A DNA stretch of 64,000 bases from Thalassia testudinum (Eukaryota > Streptophyta > Magnoliopsida > Alismatales > Hydrocharitaceae): contig JAZHRO010000012.1 of assembly GCA_037157565.1 (NCBI GenBank), positions 2,940,501 to 3,004,500 of the forward strand. Direction: 5' to 3'. Both the position numbers and the translations under genes were made by a program. The notes beneath the pieces were generated by a model. That model ran no database searches. It had not been told where the DNA came from and saw only the letters and a list, made by a program, of their open reading frames with translations. Of the stretch, positions 10,391 to 22,500 are shown in pieces. How positions within the stretch are numbered: position 1 is the first letter of the stretch; the number at the start of each line of letters is the position of its first letter.

Positions 10391-13300
10391 GTGACCTTGA
10401 GAAGCGGCACCAAAACCCAGCATCCCAAATGGCCGACTCTCCCCAAGACTTCACCCGCTGAAATACCCTACTCAGAAGAGGCACCAACCAAGGACCCAGA
10501 CATGGAACCAATCCACATTCAGACACCCTACCCTGAGGCCTTGGAAACAATCAAGAAAAAGAAGAATACTGTGGAAACTGAGGAGCTGTTGGAAATTTTT
10601 AAGCAAGTACAGATTAATATTCTGCTCTTAGAAGCCGACAAACACATCCCTGCTTAGGCCAAGTTTTTAAAGGATGCCTGTACACCCAAGCGTAAGCTGA
10701 GACCTCAAGCACCTAGGAAGGTTGTACTCTCTAAGCAAGCAAGTTTCGTAATATCAAGCAACCTTCCACTCAAGTGAATTGACCTAGGAGCACCCCTGAT
10801 TTCCTGCAATATCGGGGACATGACGTTTGATAGAGCGCTCCTGGACCTAGGTGCTTCTATCAATCTGATTCCAACCACCCTGTACCACCAATTTGGTTTA
10901 GGGGAGCTGACACCAACCCCTGTCACCATCCAGCTGGCTGATAGATAGTGAAAACCCCGAAGGGGGTTGTCGAGGACGTGATTGTATGGGTCAAGGACTT
11001 CTATTTCCCGGTCGAATTTTTGGTGCTCGACATGGAAGTCCCTAAAAAATTACAGAACGCACCCATAATCTTAGGCAGACCTTTCTTAGCTACGGCTAAA
11101 GCAAACATTGATTGCGACACCGGATGTATGGAAATCGCCTTCAGGGACAGGAAAATGCAATTGGATATCTTCCGGGCGACAAAGTCATTTGATTGCGAGT
11201 GCATTGAGGAACATGATCCCGTGGAGACTCTAATTGAGGAATGCCTCACCCTCAGTTCTATATCAAACCACCAAACCCGTAGTGACTATTCTGACCCATC
11301 ACCATCATTACCTGTGGACCTCTGTAAGGTTGAGTACCATCACACGGCACCTTTTGAAGAGATTGATGTTGATCAACTCCTGCCCTTTCCCTTCCCATCG
11401 ACTGTGGCCCCACCCACACCTGAACTTAAACCATTGCCTGAAAATCTCAAGTACGTCTTCTTGGGACCTGACCAGACCTTCCCAGTGATTATTAATTCTC
11501 ATCTAACCAAGGATCAGGAACTCAGGTTGACTGCGACCCTTTCAGAACATCGGGCCACCATTGGTTGGACCATTTCAGATTTAAGAGGAATTAGCCCCAC
11601 CTATTGCACCCACAAGATTTACTTGGAAGACGGGGCCTGACCTTCCCACCAGATGCAGAGACGTTTAAACCTAAACATGCGGGAGGTCGTTAAAAAAGAA
11701 ATTATCAAGTGGCTTGACACCAACATCATCTACCCTATCTCCGGTAGCCCCTGGGTGAGCCCCACTCAAGCGGTTCCAAAGAAAGCTGGGCTCACCGTTG
11801 TCACCAATGATCATGGCAAATCCATCCCCACCTGCACCACCACCGCATGGCGGGTGTGTATTGATTATAGGAAGCTTAATGAAGCCACTAAGAAGGTCCA
11901 CTTCCCCTTGCCATTCATTGACCAAATCCTTGAAAGATTGGTAGGGCAGAAGTATTTTTGCTTTCTGGATGGATATTCAAGATATAACCAAGTCGCAATT
12001 GCTCTGGAAGATCAGGAAAAGACCACATTCACTTGCCCGTATGGCATGTTTGCATTTCGTCGAATGCCGTTCGGGTTATGCAACGCACCTGCAACCTTCC
12101 AGCATTGCATGCTAGCCTTTTTTTCAAAAATGGTGGGTGAATACTTGGAGGTCATTATGGATGATTTCTCTGTATTCGGGAATTCATTCGACCATTGTTT
12201 GAGTAACTTGGAGAAAATCCTGAAACGATGTATCGAGGTTAACCTGGTGTTAAGTTGGGAAAAGAGCCATTTTATGGTTCAAGAAGGAATTGTCCTCGGT
12301 CACATCGTTTTGCATAGGGGCATCGAGGTAGATCGAGCTAAGGTTGATTTAATTTCCAAACTTCCTCCACCTAGTTCGGTCCGGCAGATTCGCTCCTTCC
12401 TAGGACATGTTGGCTTCTACCGAAGGTTCATTAAAGACTTCTCCAAGCTTTCCAAACCCTTGACCAACCTTCTAGCCAACGACGCCATATTCCACATGTC
12501 TCTTGATTACATCCAGGCTTATCACACCTTCCGGGACTTAGTCTCCATCGCACCTGTACTTCAACCCCCAAACTGGTCCCAGGACTTTGAGATTATGTGT
12601 GATGCATCAGATTTTGCCATAGGCGTTGTCCTGGGACAAAGGCAAGACAAGAAGCCCGTGGTGATCTACTATGCGAGCAAAATGTTGGACGAGGCCCAAC
12701 GTAATTTTACTGTCACAGAGAAAGAATTGCTAGCTGTAGTCTTTGGACTTGAAAAATTCCGATTGTACTTACTGGGATCCCACGTGACTATTTACACTGA
12801 CCATTCAGCCATCTGGCACCTGTTGGCCAAAAAGGACGCAAAGCCCAGGCTCATCAGATGGATCCTGCTTTTGCAGGAATTTGACTTGGAAATCCGAGAC
12901 AAGGCCGGATCGAAGAATGTGGTGGCTGACCACTTGTCGAGACTTCATCCAGACCACATTGGACCCTCCCTACCTCTATCTGATGCCTTCCCTAATGAAC
13001 ACATCCTAGCCGTGCAGGAGAAGAAAATGACATGGTATGCTGACTACGTCAATTACCTGGTTGTAGGACAAACCCCGCACAGCTGGTCCAGACAGCAACG
13101 TGATAGGTTCTTGGCTGGGGCCAAGCACTATTTCTGGGATGATCCCATGTTGTTTCGCCTCTATGCTGATCAGATCATCAAGAGGTGTATCCCCGAAGAC
13201 GAAGTTCAGAGTGTGCTTTCCTTTTGTCATGACCAAGCGTGTGGCAGCCACTTCTCTAGAAAGAAAATAGCTGCAAAAGTTTTGCAGTCTAGATTTTACT

Positions 13301-14271
13301 GGCTGTCCCTATTTAAGGATGCACACATCTTTGCCAAGACTTGCCCACGTTGTCAAACACTGGGGACCATGACCAAGAAAGATATGATGCCCCTTCAGCC
13401 CATTTTGATTGTCGAAACCTTCGACATTTGGGTATCAATTTTATGGGCCCCTTTCCACCATCTAACGGCTTCGAGTACATCTTGGTCTCGGTAGACTATG
13501 TTTCCAAATGGATTGAAGCCGTCGCCACCCGACGATGCGATCACAGGACTGTCATGGACTTTGTTAAGAAGAACATCTTTTCCCGATTTGGAATACCCAA
13601 GGCCATGGTCAGTGATGGTGGAAGCCATTTTATCCATTCCCAATTCTGTGCCCTACTTAGAAAATACGGGGTAAACCACCGCATTGCCACCCCGTATCAT
13701 CCACAAACAAATGGGCAGACTGAGGTCTCAAATAGACAAATCAAGAACATTTTACAGAAGACTGTGAGACCTGACAGGAAAGACTGGTCCACACGACTTG
13801 ATGATGCCCTGTGGGCATACAGGATCGCTTTCAAGACCCCGATAAGCATGTCACCTTATTGCCTGGTCTTTGGCAAAGCCTGCCATCTTCCTGTCGAATT
13901 GGAACACTGAGCTTACTGGGCTGTCAAGCAATGTAACATGGATCCCTAGTTAGCTGGTGTGTAGAGGACGCTTCAATTATCTGAGCTCGAAGAAATTCGT
14001 CGGGATGCCTTTGACAATAGTCGACTGTATATGGAGAAAATGAAAGCCGTCCATGACCGACTCATTCATAGAAAAACCATTGAGCCTAACCAACAAGTCT
14101 GGCTGTTTGATGCATGCCTAAAACTCTTCCCAGGGAAACTCAGGTCCAAATGGACAGGACCATTTCGGGTGGTTAAGCCCTACTCTAATGGGGCGGTTGA
14201 AATCGCTGATCTAAACACTGGGCACACTTTTACAGTTAATGGTCAAAGATTGAAGCATTTCCTGGCCCAGG
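10391..14271 (+). pseudogene. pol: Element C pol (protease, RT, RNase H, integrase), broken; last codons at 38017-38054
   Basis: Domain order is protease (LLDLGASINLIPT near 10845), RT ([16 protein letters not shown] near 11850; MDDFSVFG near 12160), RNase H ([13 protein letters not shown] near 12590), integrase zinc finger (CHDQACG, CPRC), DDE core (INFMGPF near 13435; VSDGGSHF near 13610; [10 protein letters not shown] near 13710) and a C-terminal KWTGPFRVV near 14150. Breaks include stops near 10654, 10777, 11638, 13907, 13947 and 13961 and 1-bp deletions near 10945 and 13430. Two of the stops are CGA-to-TGA relative to D. B is inserted 13 codons before the natural stop; the tail resumes at 38017 and ends TAA at 38054. 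The gene cannot make a functional polyprotein. Confidence 0.92.
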
Positions 14272-15640
14272 TGATGAGAACCTCATCATGAGCCATAACT
14301 AGCTCATTTTGACCCAATACAAAGGATAAAAGCTCCTACATAACTCAAGGAAAGGCTTAACTCAGAGAATTCTGAGTTTAAGGAGAAAATAAGTCATAAG
14401 GGGTAAAGATGCAATTTTACCAGTATAATCTGCATTCAGGGTAATTCAGGGTCCAAACATAGGTCAAAGCAACTTAATAAGAATAAAAGTGGGATGAGAT
14501 GATCTAGCAAGGGCTACAGCAATTCCAAGGAACTAAATGATAATATGTAACCCTAAAACAAACCCACTTCAATTCACGAGGTTCAAGGCAAAGAAAAAAT
14601 GGAATAAACCCTCTAAAATTCATAGAAAAATAATCTCTAGGGTTTAGAACCTTCAATTTGACCTTAGAAACCCATCTTGACCTACATTGAGAACCATACC
14701 CAATTAATAACTTAATTTGGGTTTTTGTGTAAATTGACCAGTCAAACAAGGTTTAATCTAGAAATAAAATTCACCATCAGATTCCTTAGGTCCTAATTAG
14801 TCATGTATAAAAACTTGAGCCTAAGAAGAAACCTTCTTGACCAACTTTACACTTTGGTCCTCATATATTTACTTTTTGGCCCTCAACTTTTGAACCCTCG
14901 CATTTTGGCCCCTAACTCTCCTTCGTTCTTTGCGTTCAGGTCCTCCCTGCAAAACCTGCCAGCACCATGCTCCGGCGACCTTGCACGGAGCATGGCGCCG
15001 CGCAGGATAAGGGGGAGAGCCTGGCAAGTAAACCGGGGGTGCCCTGCGTCGTCAGCCGTCGTAGGGACACCCCCCTGGTCGCTGTAACCCACCATACCGG
15101 CCGTGCGAGCGCACGGACGGTATGGGTTTCCATCTCCGGCGTCCTCCGGCGAGGGAGACACGTCGTCTCCCTCTGCCTTCCTCCCTGATTCGGTCCCTAT
15201 AAATACCCCCGTCGCTCCACCGTTCTTCCCAGCTCGGATCTGACGGAGAAAACCCCCAACTTTCCTCTCTTCTCCCTCCGGCAAACGCCCACCAGCTCCG
15301 GCGGTTCTTCCTCCTCCTCCTCTTCGCTCTGCCGCAATACCAGCAGCAGAGACTTCTTTCCCTGCTCTTCCCGCGCCACGCCGCACCCAGCTGGCGCCTC
15401 TCCGGCTCTCTGCTCGCCGCCGCCCCTTCCCCCGGGCATCTTCTTCTCCGGCGACAGTCGATACGACTGTCGCCCTGCTCCGACCCCTTTCGTCTCCGTA
15501 GCTAGGTCAGAACTTCTCCCCATCTCTCCCTCTTTCTTTTCCTCACTGTCTTTTATTTGATTAAACCCTCGACCGCTCCTGTCCACCGTCACCCCCTTCG
15601 TCTCCGGCCACCCTCCGGCGAGTCGCTCCCATCACCCCAG
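14272..15640 (+). repeat. Element B 5' LTR, first part (interrupted by A)
   Basis: It matches 35291-36659 of the 3' LTR with scattered substitutions. It begins TGATGAGAACC and is broken after CCCAG (15636-15640), the left target-site copy of A. The 3' LTR shows the uninterrupted site at about 36655-36660. A TATAAATA box is at 15198-15205 with a GC-rich region downstream, the likely Pol II promoter of B. Confidence 0.94.
15198..15205 (+). promoter_or_regulatory. TATA box of element B LTR (5' copy)
   Basis: TATAAATA followed by C-rich DNA is a canonical plant Pol II TATA box. The same box occurs at 36217-36224 in the 3' LTR. Confidence 0.65.
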
Positions 15641-16050
15641 TGTTTGCACCTCAAAACACGCCTATAAGAACGCCTTCTTATGCTATTTTCTAGCATTAAC
15701 TATGTATATTATAATCCTGTAGTTGCATTTGTAAAAACGCTTGCATGCATGCATTTAATTGAGAGGAGAAGAGAATGGAATAAATGGCTTGCATTTTTAC
15801 ATTTTTCTTCAAGTGTCTCTTTGCAAAAAGTCCCCTCTCCATATTTTATTTTCATCTTTCTTTCTTCTTCCCACGGCTTTTCTCTTCTTCCCGCGGCTGC
15901 GTCCTTCCCGCGGCTGCACTCTTCCCGCAGCTGCATGCAGCAGCCACGCAGCACCTCTTCCCGTCACGTCTCCCTGCCAACGCCGCTCCCTACAGCTGCA
16001 ACTAGCACGCCCTCTCCCTGCTGCAGCCAACACGCCCCTCTCCCCTCCTC

Positions 16051-16058
16051 TATAAGTA
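16051..16058 (+). promoter_or_regulatory. TATA box of element A LTR (5' copy)
   Basis: TATAAGTA in a pyrimidine-rich context is the best TATA match in the first 500 bp of the LTR. The copy in the 3' LTR is at 27378-27385. Confidence 0.5.
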
Positions 16059-16715
16059 GCTGCAGCTTCATCCTCGCGAGGCAGCGGTTGCAGCTACTGA
16101 AAAAAACCCGCAGCCACCTTCCTCGCCCGTTCTCCCCTCCCATACGCCGGCCCTCCGTCGAGGAGGCACCCGACGAGCAGGAGAACCAACTGTGGTGCTC
16201 ACCACCACAGTGGGAACACCACCGCCCAGCTCTTCAACGAGCCGGTGTTTTCTTTTCTCTTCGTTTTCATCTCCACGCCATTGCTGCCGCTTCAAGCTCC
16301 GAAGCTTGAAGCAGCAGCAGCAGCAGCTAAACCACGGCGACAGCAGCAGCAGCAGCTAAACCACGGCGACAGCAGCTAAACCGCGGCGACAGCAGCAGCA
16401 GCAGCACCCCCCGCCTCCTCCGCGACCTTCCCCGCAGGCGCGCAACCCTCCGCGCGCGTCTGCAGGCCCGTTCTCCGCCTCCGTCTCCGTTCTGTCCGCC
16501 TCGCAGTTGCACCCGTAGCCCGCTGCTGCGCGCACTGCAGCGGCCGGCTACGGCCTCGCGCCGACCCCTGCGAACCTCTGCAACCCTCCGCGACCGACTG
16601 TAGACTCCCCGCCGCCCTCTCCGAGCACGCCATCTCCCGCTCTCCGTCCTCGCACCCGGTCTGCAGGAGACGTCTCACGTCCACTGCACGAAGGCGCGGT
16701 GCACCGCGACGATCA

Positions 16716-16777
16716 GACGTCCGCCTCCGCCTTCAGACGACGTAGAGTCAGACGTCTGCCGCCTCCGGCAGACGTCT
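16716..16777 (+). promoter_or_regulatory. Paired GACGTC motifs in the element A LTR
   Basis: GACGTCC (16716), GACGACG (16736), GACGTCT (16751) and GACGTCT (16771) form two pairs, each with exactly 20 bp between motif starts. The second pair is also an inverted repeat with 11-bp arms (GACGTCTGCCG/CGGCAGACGTC). GACGTC is the C-box core bound by plant bZIP factors. The 3' LTR repeats the spacing at 28000, 28020, 28035 and 28055. Confidence 0.5.
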
Positions 16778-16795
16778 TAACTCGCGCGTCCGCGA

Positions 16796-16922
16796 TCACT
16801 CCTTCGCCCGCTCTCTCTCTCCGCCGATCTCTCCCGCCCGCTCTTTCTCTCTCTGGCGCTCTCTCTCTCTCCGCGATCTCTCCCGCCCGCTCCCTCTGTC
16901 TCCCGCTCTTTCTCTCTTCGCG

Positions 16923-16961
<39 letters not shown>

Positions 16962-17028
16962 CACTTACAGCAACACACACACACCCATTCACCGACACAC
17001 ACACACACACACACTAATAGTAACTTAT

Positions 17029-17074
<46 letters not shown>

Positions 17075-17308
17075 CTATATATATATACTTATATATACAT
17101 AGTATATCTATATAGTTATGTATACATACATATAATATAATATATATATACATATACATATATAATATATATATATATATATATACACATACTCATATAC
17201 ATATATATATATATACATATCTATATACTTATACATATACACATATATATATACATATATCTAAATACATATATACTTATATACATATATACATAGCTAT
17301 ATACATAT

Positions 17309-17341
<33 letters not shown>

Positions 17342-17450
17342 CACCTATATATATATAGATATCTATATATATCTATACATATATACTTATACATTTTTAT
17401 ACATATAGATATATTTACTCATATACATACATATGTACATATATTTTCAC
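16796..17450. repeat. Compound microsatellite (CT)n-(CA)n-(TA)n in the A 5' LTR
   Basis: CT-rich repeats to about 16957 are followed by CA repeats and some 430 bp of TA-rich repeats with TACA and TATC variants. The block is part of the LTR, since it recurs at about 28082-28735 with different repeat counts. Open frames here are low-complexity artefacts. Confidence 0.9.
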
Positions 17451-18144
17451 GTTATTTACTATACGCTGTATCATGGGGATATCTGCACCAGTTGCTGATA
17501 TTCCCTGATACACGCGTACAAAAAAAGCGTGGTCCCATACATCATCCATCCTTCATCCACACTCCACGCGGCACCTAGTCGTGTTGGTTGCGTCTCTCTA
17601 GATGTCGGCTGACTCGACATAGTGCTACACTCCATCGTCACCTCCACCCCCACCCCTTTATATATATACTACATATAAATCTATAGCTACTATATTTACT
17701 TTCTATCTGTTAGCTTCCTTCTTAGTAAAAAGATAAAAAAAGGTATAAAAGTGAAAAGATAATCTTTGATTTGCAGGTACCCCCGTCTTGCAAGTAGCAA
17801 GACGTGTTTTGAAACTCTATTTTGGCTAAAAGCCAAGGACACAATTTTGAGGGTGTGCCTCAAGAACAAGGATTACCAGAAAAAAAACCTAAATAAGAAA
17901 AATACCAAAAACAGAATAAACAAACGGAAGAGACGCGTTTTAAGGAAAACGTAGAAACTCGACTTGAACCCCACTTCCCTGAGTTCGACCCTGGGCCTAA
18001 AAGTGACAAGATAAAATCAATTAGGCCAGGTTAAAAATTTTGTAAAGAGATGGTTAGGTCTGAATTAGGTTAACCACTATACATATTTCAACGATAAAAA
18101 CATCATATTAACAACCTATCCAGGCTGACCCATCAAGACTTTTC

Positions 18145-18162
18145 TGGCGCCGTTGCCGGGGA
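18145..18162 (+). other. Primer-binding site of element A (tRNA-Asp)
   Basis: TGGCGCCGTTGCCGGGGA is exactly complementary to the 3' end of plant tRNA-Asp(GTC), nine bases downstream of the 5' LTR. Confidence 0.95.
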
Positions 18163-19552
18163 AGTGCGCTTTCGAGTAAGTTTCTATCCAATTCCTTTAA
18201 ATTTGTCTCTTCTCTCTTCACGGGTATTGTTGTTTTTTTTGGTGTGCAGGTGAACTTGGTGGAAGGAGAAGGAAAGCAGACGAAGTCGGGAACGAGAGCG
18301 GATCCAAGGCGGGAATGAGAGCGTGAAGACGCCGACATCGCATTGGAGCTCCGCACACATTGCCGAACAAGTAGGTTTTCTTTTCTCATCAAATTAGGGT
18401 TAACTTGCCACCACAAAAAAAAAAAAAAAAAAAAAAAATTTAAACTAAAAACTAGAAAAACTTCTTGGAATTCTTGAGGGCAAGTGGATTAAAATTAACT
18501 TGATTGATTGGTTGTCTTCACTCCCACTGTCCCGGGATTTCCCGCCTTACTTCGCATAGCAAAAATCCGAGAATCTTGATTCTTAGATTTTTCGCCGTGG
18601 GAAGTATTCTTTGAGGCAAAGAAAAAGATTGCTTGTATCCCTCTTTTGCCTCACTTATCTTTAATTCAGGATCACATTTTTGGTGGGGAGACTTGGAATT
18701 GAGTTGATTCCAACCCCACCACGACTTTTCAAACTTGCCTGTGATTCGATCCTGAATACTTCAACCCCAACAATTTTATTTTCTTTATCTTTTGGTTGAA
18801 GCCTTGTGTGTGGAAATCATTTCTGGTGATTGGGAGCACTTGAATTGAAGTGCTTTGGCTCCCTGTCACATTGATATAAAACTGATTCGTGCATCCACAC
18901 TTAGAAATCTCCATTTAGGGTAGCCCATTGCATTTTAGCATGCATTAACTAACTGATAATTGAAGAAGGGTTTCTTGGGTTTTAGAAGGAAAACCTGTAT
19001 TTTTGCAAAAAACCCGGAGATTGGTTGAATTGGTAATTCAGCAAAACCCTAAAATTCATACTACTTAAGGCTGAACTCTAAAAACCATTCGCCAATAAAA
19101 ACTTCAAATTCGGGGAGATTTCCCCGTTGCATTCTTGTTCTTACACACTCTTAAAATCAATCACTTGGGCATTACCCGTAAACAACGGCCTTTACATTCC
19201 AAAAGCACTTGACCCTAAGCCTCTAATTAAAACTGGTAGTAACTTGACCCTTACTGAGGATTGGAGGTCTAACTACCTGTGTGTAGCGACTACGTGCTGG
19301 TGAGAGTTCCCGCGTGCTATCGGGTATCTAAGACTGGGGCAAACGGCCTTTCAATCTGGCCCGGTGGTTCCGCGGTGCTCGCATTCGGTTCCGTAATTCG
19401 TGATAGTAGGTAACTTAGATCTTTAGGTCTAAGGGCACACTGTAGAGGTTAGGAACTTGACTGTATTGATTTGTAATCAAGTGTACCTTTGCGGCGTCAT
19501 TTCTCTCATCCCTATTCCCTTCTCATCTCCCCAATTCTTCCTGCGGTAGTGC
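18163..19552 (+). other. Element A untranslated leader
   Basis: No gene is seen. An A run lies at about 18416-18438. A GC-richer block at about 19280-19420 sits where the conserved leader block lies in C and E, but I see only weak similarity there. The gag ATG follows a pyrimidine-rich stretch. Confidence 0.65.
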
Positions 19553-22500
19553 ATGTTTGGGAGGAGGTCACAAAACCCTGAACTATTTGAATTGACTGAT
19601 AAATCTAGAAAACAAGTCGAATCATCCTCCTCCTCCACAAACATGGCTGCACGCCCACCCCCAAATCCCGAGGGAGGAAACCGCCCTCAGAACCCACCAG
19701 GTGGTGGAGCCTTAGATCCCATAACCCGCCTCCAAGCCCAAATGGAAATGTATAATGAGCAAATCGAAGCCATTCGGGAAACATTGGAGGAAATGCAGAA
19801 CCCTCCCGAACGGGAGGAGCCTAGGTCTCTTAGCTCTTATCAGAATCCCGCTGCTACAGAGACCATAGGACAAATTCGGGTCCCCATGGGCGGGGACGAC
19901 TTTGAATTAAAACCAAATATAATTGGCCTAATCAATTTTCACTTTCATGGTCTTGCAAGTGAAGACCCATTTCTCCACTTGGAAGACCTAACCCGACTTG
20001 CTGAAACCGTTAAACCAAGAAATGTCGGGTTATCTATAGTCCTCATGAAGATGTTCCCGTTTTCATTACGGGATAAAGCGTCGCAATGGTTACGCACCCT
20101 TGGGAGAACCATCCACTCGTGGGAAGAGATGCGAACAGCGTTTCTCAAGAAGTTCTTCCCAATCGGGCGGACCAATGCGCTTCGCCGTGCTATCACTTCA
20201 TTTACGCAACAAAACGGCGAACAATTTCATGAGGCATGGGAGAGGTATAACGACCTCCTCAGGAAGTGTCCGCACCACGGTCTGCCTAAGTGGCATATAG
20301 CCCAGATTTTCTACTATGGGCTAAATGAGACTTTGAAGCAGATTGCAGACGCTTCCTGCGGAGGGAACTTTATGAATAAAGACGAGAATGGAGCATTTGA
20401 GCTGTTTGAAAATATGAGTGAAAACTCGATGAACAATGCTTCCATTGTCGCCTTTAATCGTACCAGCCAGCCCCGAAATGTCCACGAAGTTGACATGGGA
20501 CCCTCCCATTCATCCACTGATCTAAGCCTTATTGCACAAAAACTGGATGAAGTCTCCGTCGTGCACAAGAAGCTGGACGAGCTTCTGGCCAACCCCGCTC
20601 GATCTATGGCAAACACCACCTCTTCACCACTTCGTCACAATCCAAGTTCTTCTAATACCAGGCTTATCCCAAGAAACCCCGTTAGACCTTCCTTACCGAG
20701 TGTCGCGCCAAGCGACTCGGTAAGTCATGTGGAACTGGCTTCTGCGAGCCAGTATTTCGACACGGAGGACCAAGCCTCCGTGGGCTCGGACGCATATCTA
20801 CACGCGGACGCATCTACTGGCATAGAAGATGCTTGCGCCCTGGGGAACAACCCGTTCTCTACCACTTATAACCCGGGGTGGCGTAATCATCCGAACTTTG
20901 CATGGTCCAACAACTCGCAGCGCCAAAACCCCGCGGGTGGACCAATGCGACCGTCCGCACCCGTCATCCCAAGGGTCCAATTTAATCCTATGGCAAATCC
21001 GCCATCAGGCCCTTGCGTACCACAAACTGAACACGCATCAAGCCCTCTTGACAAATTGATGCGAATGATGACGGAAATGTCAAAGCGCCATGAAGAGAAC
21101 ATGACCTCTCTTCAGCACCAATTGGCGCAGCAGAATGCCGAGATCAGTCAACTACGCATGGCGACTCGATCTCAGGGCACTCTTCCCGCCCAACCTGTTC
21201 CAAACCCGCGAAATTTCGTGCCCCGTGGTTCTCAACCACAGGTACGACCTTCTCAGGGACAGGTTAATCAAGTTCTGCAAGCTCCGAGCATTCCACCGGG
21301 ATTTCAGGCTAATCCTGCTGCAGCACCACACTCTTATATCCCCATTGCAAACCCTCCTCCACCGTATGATCCCACTGGACCCGCATCGTCCAATGCTATC
21401 ACTACGAGGAGCGGTAAGCAAACCGTCGATCCGCCTCGACCTGATCCTGGCCCATCTTCTTCATCACCCTCTCATTCGGGATGCATACCGCATTCGCGAG
21501 AGGATGATGCACCAAAACTTGTGCCAGAATCAATCCCATTCCCTGAGGCTCTACTAAGGGAGCCAAAAGGCAAAAAGAAAAATACGCAGGCCTTTGACAA
21601 CCTACGTAATTTGTTCAGGGATGTAGAAATCAAGGTACCCCTGCTCGAGGCAATCGACCACATACCTACTGTCGCTCGATTTTTCAAAGACTACACAACA
21701 CCCAGACGACAGTCGAAGAGGACTAAGAATCCGGTGGTTCTCTCACCTCATGCGAGTTGTGCTATACTGTCAAACTTACCACCGAAGCAGAAAGATCCGG
21801 GCACACCACTGATTTCCTGTAGCATCCAAGGCTGCAGTTTTAACCGTGCCTTGCTTGATCTAGGATCTTCCATCAATCTCATACCGACCATCATGCTCAA
21901 AAAATTTTCCTTGGGAAATCTGAAACCCACCCCTGTCACGTTACAGTTGGCAGATCGTTCTGTCAAAATCCCGAAGGGTGTGGTGGAAGACGTGGTGGTT
22001 AGGGTCAACAGTCTCTGTTTTCCTGTTGACTTTCTTGTTTTAGATATGGAAGTTCCTAGTTCACTTTCTGATTGTCCGATCATCCTCGGTCGACCTTTCT
22101 TGGCCACAGCCCGCGCCCACATCGACTGCGAGTCGGGCTGTATTGAGATTGCCGTTGGATCTGAGAAGCTCAAGCTTAACATATTCAAGACAGCCAAGAA
22201 CTTTGATTGCGATTGCATTGAGGATGACACGTCTAACGAGGATATGGCCGTCAGCGCGTGTATCAGACTAATTGGGACCTATTCGGACTGCTGCGGATTA
22301 CCTATAAACACTGATAACTGCCTGACCAACGCATACTGTGACGTTCCCCAATCCCTCCCTTGTCCAGTACCTTCTCCTGGCCAGACTTCTGACGAGGTTT
22401 TCTCCGCTTCCCATACCTCGTGGTCTGAGTCATATCCGGGCTACTCACTGTCGGTCCATACTCATGAAGACCGAATTGCCCTTTCTTCCTCGCCAAATCA

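Larger units (their letters stand above)
15641..18135 (+). repeat. Element A 5' LTR (2495 bp)
   Basis: It runs from TGTTTGCACC to ...CTGACCCATCA, nine bases before the primer site. It contains a TATA-like TATAAGTA at 16051-16058, a CAG/GGCGAC-rich repeat tract near 16312-16410, four GACGTC-like motifs (16716-16777) and a long CT/CA/TA microsatellite block. It is 41 bp longer than the 3' LTR because of tandem-repeat differences. Single-base differences are few, for example GATGTCGGC near 17600 versus GACGTCGGC near 28887. Confidence 0.96.

Noticed and set aside
16800..17115. An open frame with long Ser/Leu and Thr/His/Ile runs in the A LTR (also at 27983-28426).
   Set aside because: It is translated CT, CA and TA microsatellite. 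Its length changes between the two LTR copies.
18145..18162. The repeated TGGCGCCGTTGCCGGGGA as a tRNA fragment or a dispersed regulatory site.
   Set aside because: Its position just inside each 5' LTR, and its match to the tRNA-Asp 3' end, identify it as the primer-binding site.
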